Assembly (NCBI GenBank): GCA_902765655.1
Contig: CACXAK010000086.1
Span: 1 to 6,431, forward strand
Length of the DNA stretch: 6,431 bases
Direction: 5' to 3'
From: an uncultured bacterium
Lineage (GTDB): Bacteria; Cyanobacteriota; Vampirovibrionia; Gastranaerophilales; Gastranaerophilaceae
The notes under the pieces are model-generated. The model made no database searches. It was given only the letters and a program-made list of their open reading frames with translations, and was not told the origin of the DNA. Shown one piece after another: positions 5,326-6,431 of this stretch. Position 1 is the stretch's first letter. Each line of letters opens with the position of its first letter. The position numbers were made by a program, and so were the translations under genes.

Positions 5326-6201
5326 TTAAGCAACCTGCTTTGGATGAGCGATTGCATCTCTTACTTTATTAGCGGCATATGCTCCGACAGATAATAATAA
5401 TGCCATACCGACGTAAGAGGCAGCTCCATATTTATTGGATTTAACAACTTTTTCATATAATTCAGGTTTTAGTAATTCTTTTGCAAGTTTATTCCCTCTG
5501 ACAGAAGCCATAATTTCTTCGGCTACCATAGGCAATGCGGCTGCAAATGTTAATTTTCCGACATTATTTTTAATAAATGTTGTAACTTTATCAAATGTTC
5601 CGGTCGGTTGTTCGCCTTCTGCCTTCGGGCGTTTCAATAATGCTGTCAATGCCAACATCCCGGATATGGCAAGTGAGAATTTACCTGCATTGTAAATATG
5701 TAACGCTTTCCAGAATTTACTTTTATTAAAGTTTATAGCATGACCAATTTCGTGGAATCCTGATAGACCCATCTTTTCTGTGTTTATAAGGACTTTATTG
5801 CCAACAGGTGAAAAGCCGGCATTAAAACCTTCCTTTATCATATTATTAAAGGATTGGATATATTCATATGAAAAAGTTGATTGTCCTGTGCGGATCTTCT
5901 TAAATGAATCTTTAAGTAAGTCAAGAATATTTTTATAATTTTTTTCAGATTTGAAATTTATAATTTCTACAGTATCTTTTAATCCGCTTTTGTTAAGTGC
6001 GTTTTGTAGTGCGATCCCAATTTTAGTACTGTCTGCGGGGTTGTTGAGCTTACGCATTCTATTAATAAGCGGATAAGAACTAAAACCACTGCAAGCACTT
6101 GCGGTCTCCTGTATAAGTCCTCCGGTAAGGACTGCTCCTGCTGTTGTCATAATTGTTGGTTTTCTGTATTGAGAGCCGTCATTAGTCTGAATTGTTGTCA
6201 T
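5326..6201 (-). CDS. Putative membrane zinc metallopeptidase with HEIGH motif, family not recognised
   Basis: This 291-residue protein could not be assigned to a named family. The key feature is GFHEIGHAIN (148-157), a classic HExxH zinc site (H150, E151, H154) preceded by an edge-strand-like NKVLINTEKMGLS. E228 or E229 in PMVAEEIMAS is a plausible third zinc ligand, as in gluzincins. Hydrophobic segments lie near 17-32 (weak), 172-189, 216-234 and 258-277. The HEIGH site is therefore just before the first strong one, and the candidate ligand glutamate is inside the second. The region 48-130 is soluble and helical. No lipobox or clear cleavable signal is seen. The start at 6201 is set by an AGAAGGAAA site; the upstream in-frame TTG at 6279 has none. 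It is monocistronic and convergent with dnaK. A peptidase role is inferred from the motif alone. Confidence 0.65.
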   Translation of the reverse strand: MTTIQTNDGSQYRKPTIMTTAGAVLTGGLIQETASACSGFSSYPLINRMRKLNNPADSTKIGIALQNALNKSGLKDTVEIINFKSEKNYKNILDLLKDSFKKIRTGQSTFSYEYIQSFNNMIKEGFNAGFSPVGNKVLINTEKMGLSGFHEIGHAINFNKSKFWKALHIYNAGKFSLAISGMLALTALLKRPKAEGEQPTGTFDKVTTFIKNNVGKLTFAAALPMVAEEIMASVRGNKLAKELLKPELYEKVVKSNKYGAASYVGMALLLSVGAYAANKVRDAIAHPKQVA

Positions 6202-6208
6202 AAAAATA

Positions 6209-6217
6209 TTTCCTTCT
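6209..6217 (-). promoter_or_regulatory. Shine-Dalgarno site of the HEIGH protein
   Basis: AGAAGGAAA on the minus strand (6217 to 6209) lies 7 nt before the ATG at 6201. It supports MTTIQTNDG as the true N-terminus over the longer TTG-started frame, whose extra 26 residues look like translated promoter DNA. Confidence 0.8.
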
Positions 6218-6219
6218 AC

Positions 6220-6225
6220 ATTATA
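6220..6225 (-). promoter_or_regulatory. Consensus -10 box upstream of the HEIGH gene
   Basis: A perfect TATAAT (6225 to 6220, minus strand) lies 2 nt from the Shine-Dalgarno stretch. No good -35 is present at 16-18 bp; TTAAAT at 18 bp is the best and is poor. Initiation 6-8 nt downstream would start within the ribosome-binding site and leave a leader of about 12 nt, so it is either a very short-leader promoter or a chance match. Confidence 0.4.
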
Positions 6226-6311
6226 CCTATATTTACATAAAGGATTTAATATTGGAATAATTGCCGATATATGTAGCAAATGTTAAGAAATATAAAAAGC
6301 ACAAATCATGA

Positions 6312-6431
6312 TTAAATTTCAATATATTTCCTTGCGCATTCAAGCATTGAATTTACAAGTGCGGCATTTGATGCAAGATTCATTCCGTTGGTTTCTAAGA
6401 CCTGTTTAATACGTTCTTCCCACAAATTATA
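6312..6431 (-). CDS. Unidentified protein, C-terminal 39 residues (partial at right edge)
   Basis: On the minus strand a frame is open from the window edge to a TAA at 6312-6314. It encodes a helical, coding-like C-terminus including WEERIKQVLETNGMN and SMLECARKYIEI. The composition (several charged residues, Trp, Cys, regular hydrophobic spacing) suggests a real protein end rather than chance, but the family cannot be recognised from this length. The HEIGH gene starts 110 nt downstream on the same strand and has its own promoter-like box, so the two are not necessarily co-transcribed. No hairpin terminator is visible after the stop. Confidence 0.55.
   Translation of the reverse strand, partial: YNLWEERIKQVLETNGMNLASNAALVNSMLECARKYIEI

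Noticed and set aside
6202..6279. TTG-started 26-residue N-terminal extension of the HEIGH protein, which could look like a signal sequence
   Set aside because: It covers the TATAAT box and the ribosome-binding site, and the ATG at 6201 is properly spaced from a strong site.
6304..6313. AATCATGATT palindrome near the end of the right-edge gene
   Set aside because: It is a short self-complementary 10-mer without a loop; expected by chance in AT-rich DNA and not a convincing terminator or operator.

Overview
This AT-rich bacterial window holds six genes that are complete or nearly so, plus two cut by the window edges. The DnaK reads, from memory of the family, like a cyanobacterial DnaK apart from one missing insert. 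Taken with the low GC and a lineage-style membrane metallopeptidase, this suggests a non-photosynthetic relative of Cyanobacteria (Vampirovibrionia/Melainabacteria, perhaps gut Gastranaerophilales). That placement is an inference, not a demonstrated fact. No tRNA, rRNA, CRISPR array or insertion sequence was seen.

Left block, 1-994, plus strand: the 3' end of metF (methylenetetrahydrofolate reductase) is followed after 16 nt by a complete deoC (deoxyribose-phosphate aldolase), apparently as one operon. Convergent to it on the minus strand (2890 down to about 984) is a two-gene operon: an NrnA-type DHH phosphoesterase (nanoRNase/pAp phosphatase), then, 3 nt later, a YihY/BrkB-family inner-membrane protein. 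The last codons of the yihY-like gene carry a perfect 17-bp tandem duplication (1062-1078 / 1079-1095). It shifts the frame and cuts off a charged 25-residue helical tail. The tail is still open in the other frame, down to a stop inside the 3' end of deoC, and can be entered through an ATGA stop/start overlap. This is the most striking signal in the window.

Middle, 2891-3411: a 37-bp divergent spacer separates the nrnA-like gene from a short DciA-like (DUF721) gene, probably a replicative-helicase loader. The spacer holds a 13-bp palindrome and an extended -10 box that would give a leaderless nrnA-like message. The dnaK leader follows, with a good extended -10 promoter and an 8-bp tandem repeat in the 5' UTR.

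Right block, 3412-6431: dnaK stands without grpE or dnaJ beside it. It ends at a strong, symmetric terminator shared with a convergent minus-strand gene. That gene encodes an unassigned membrane protein with an HEIGH zinc-peptidase motif. The window ends in the C-terminal 39 codons of a further unidentified minus-strand gene.

Functionally the genes cover one-carbon and nucleoside salvage (metF, deoC), small-RNA turnover (nrnA-like), replication initiation (dciA-like), protein folding (dnaK) and two poorly understood membrane proteins. They look like ordinary chromosomal housekeeping neighbours rather than one dedicated system.
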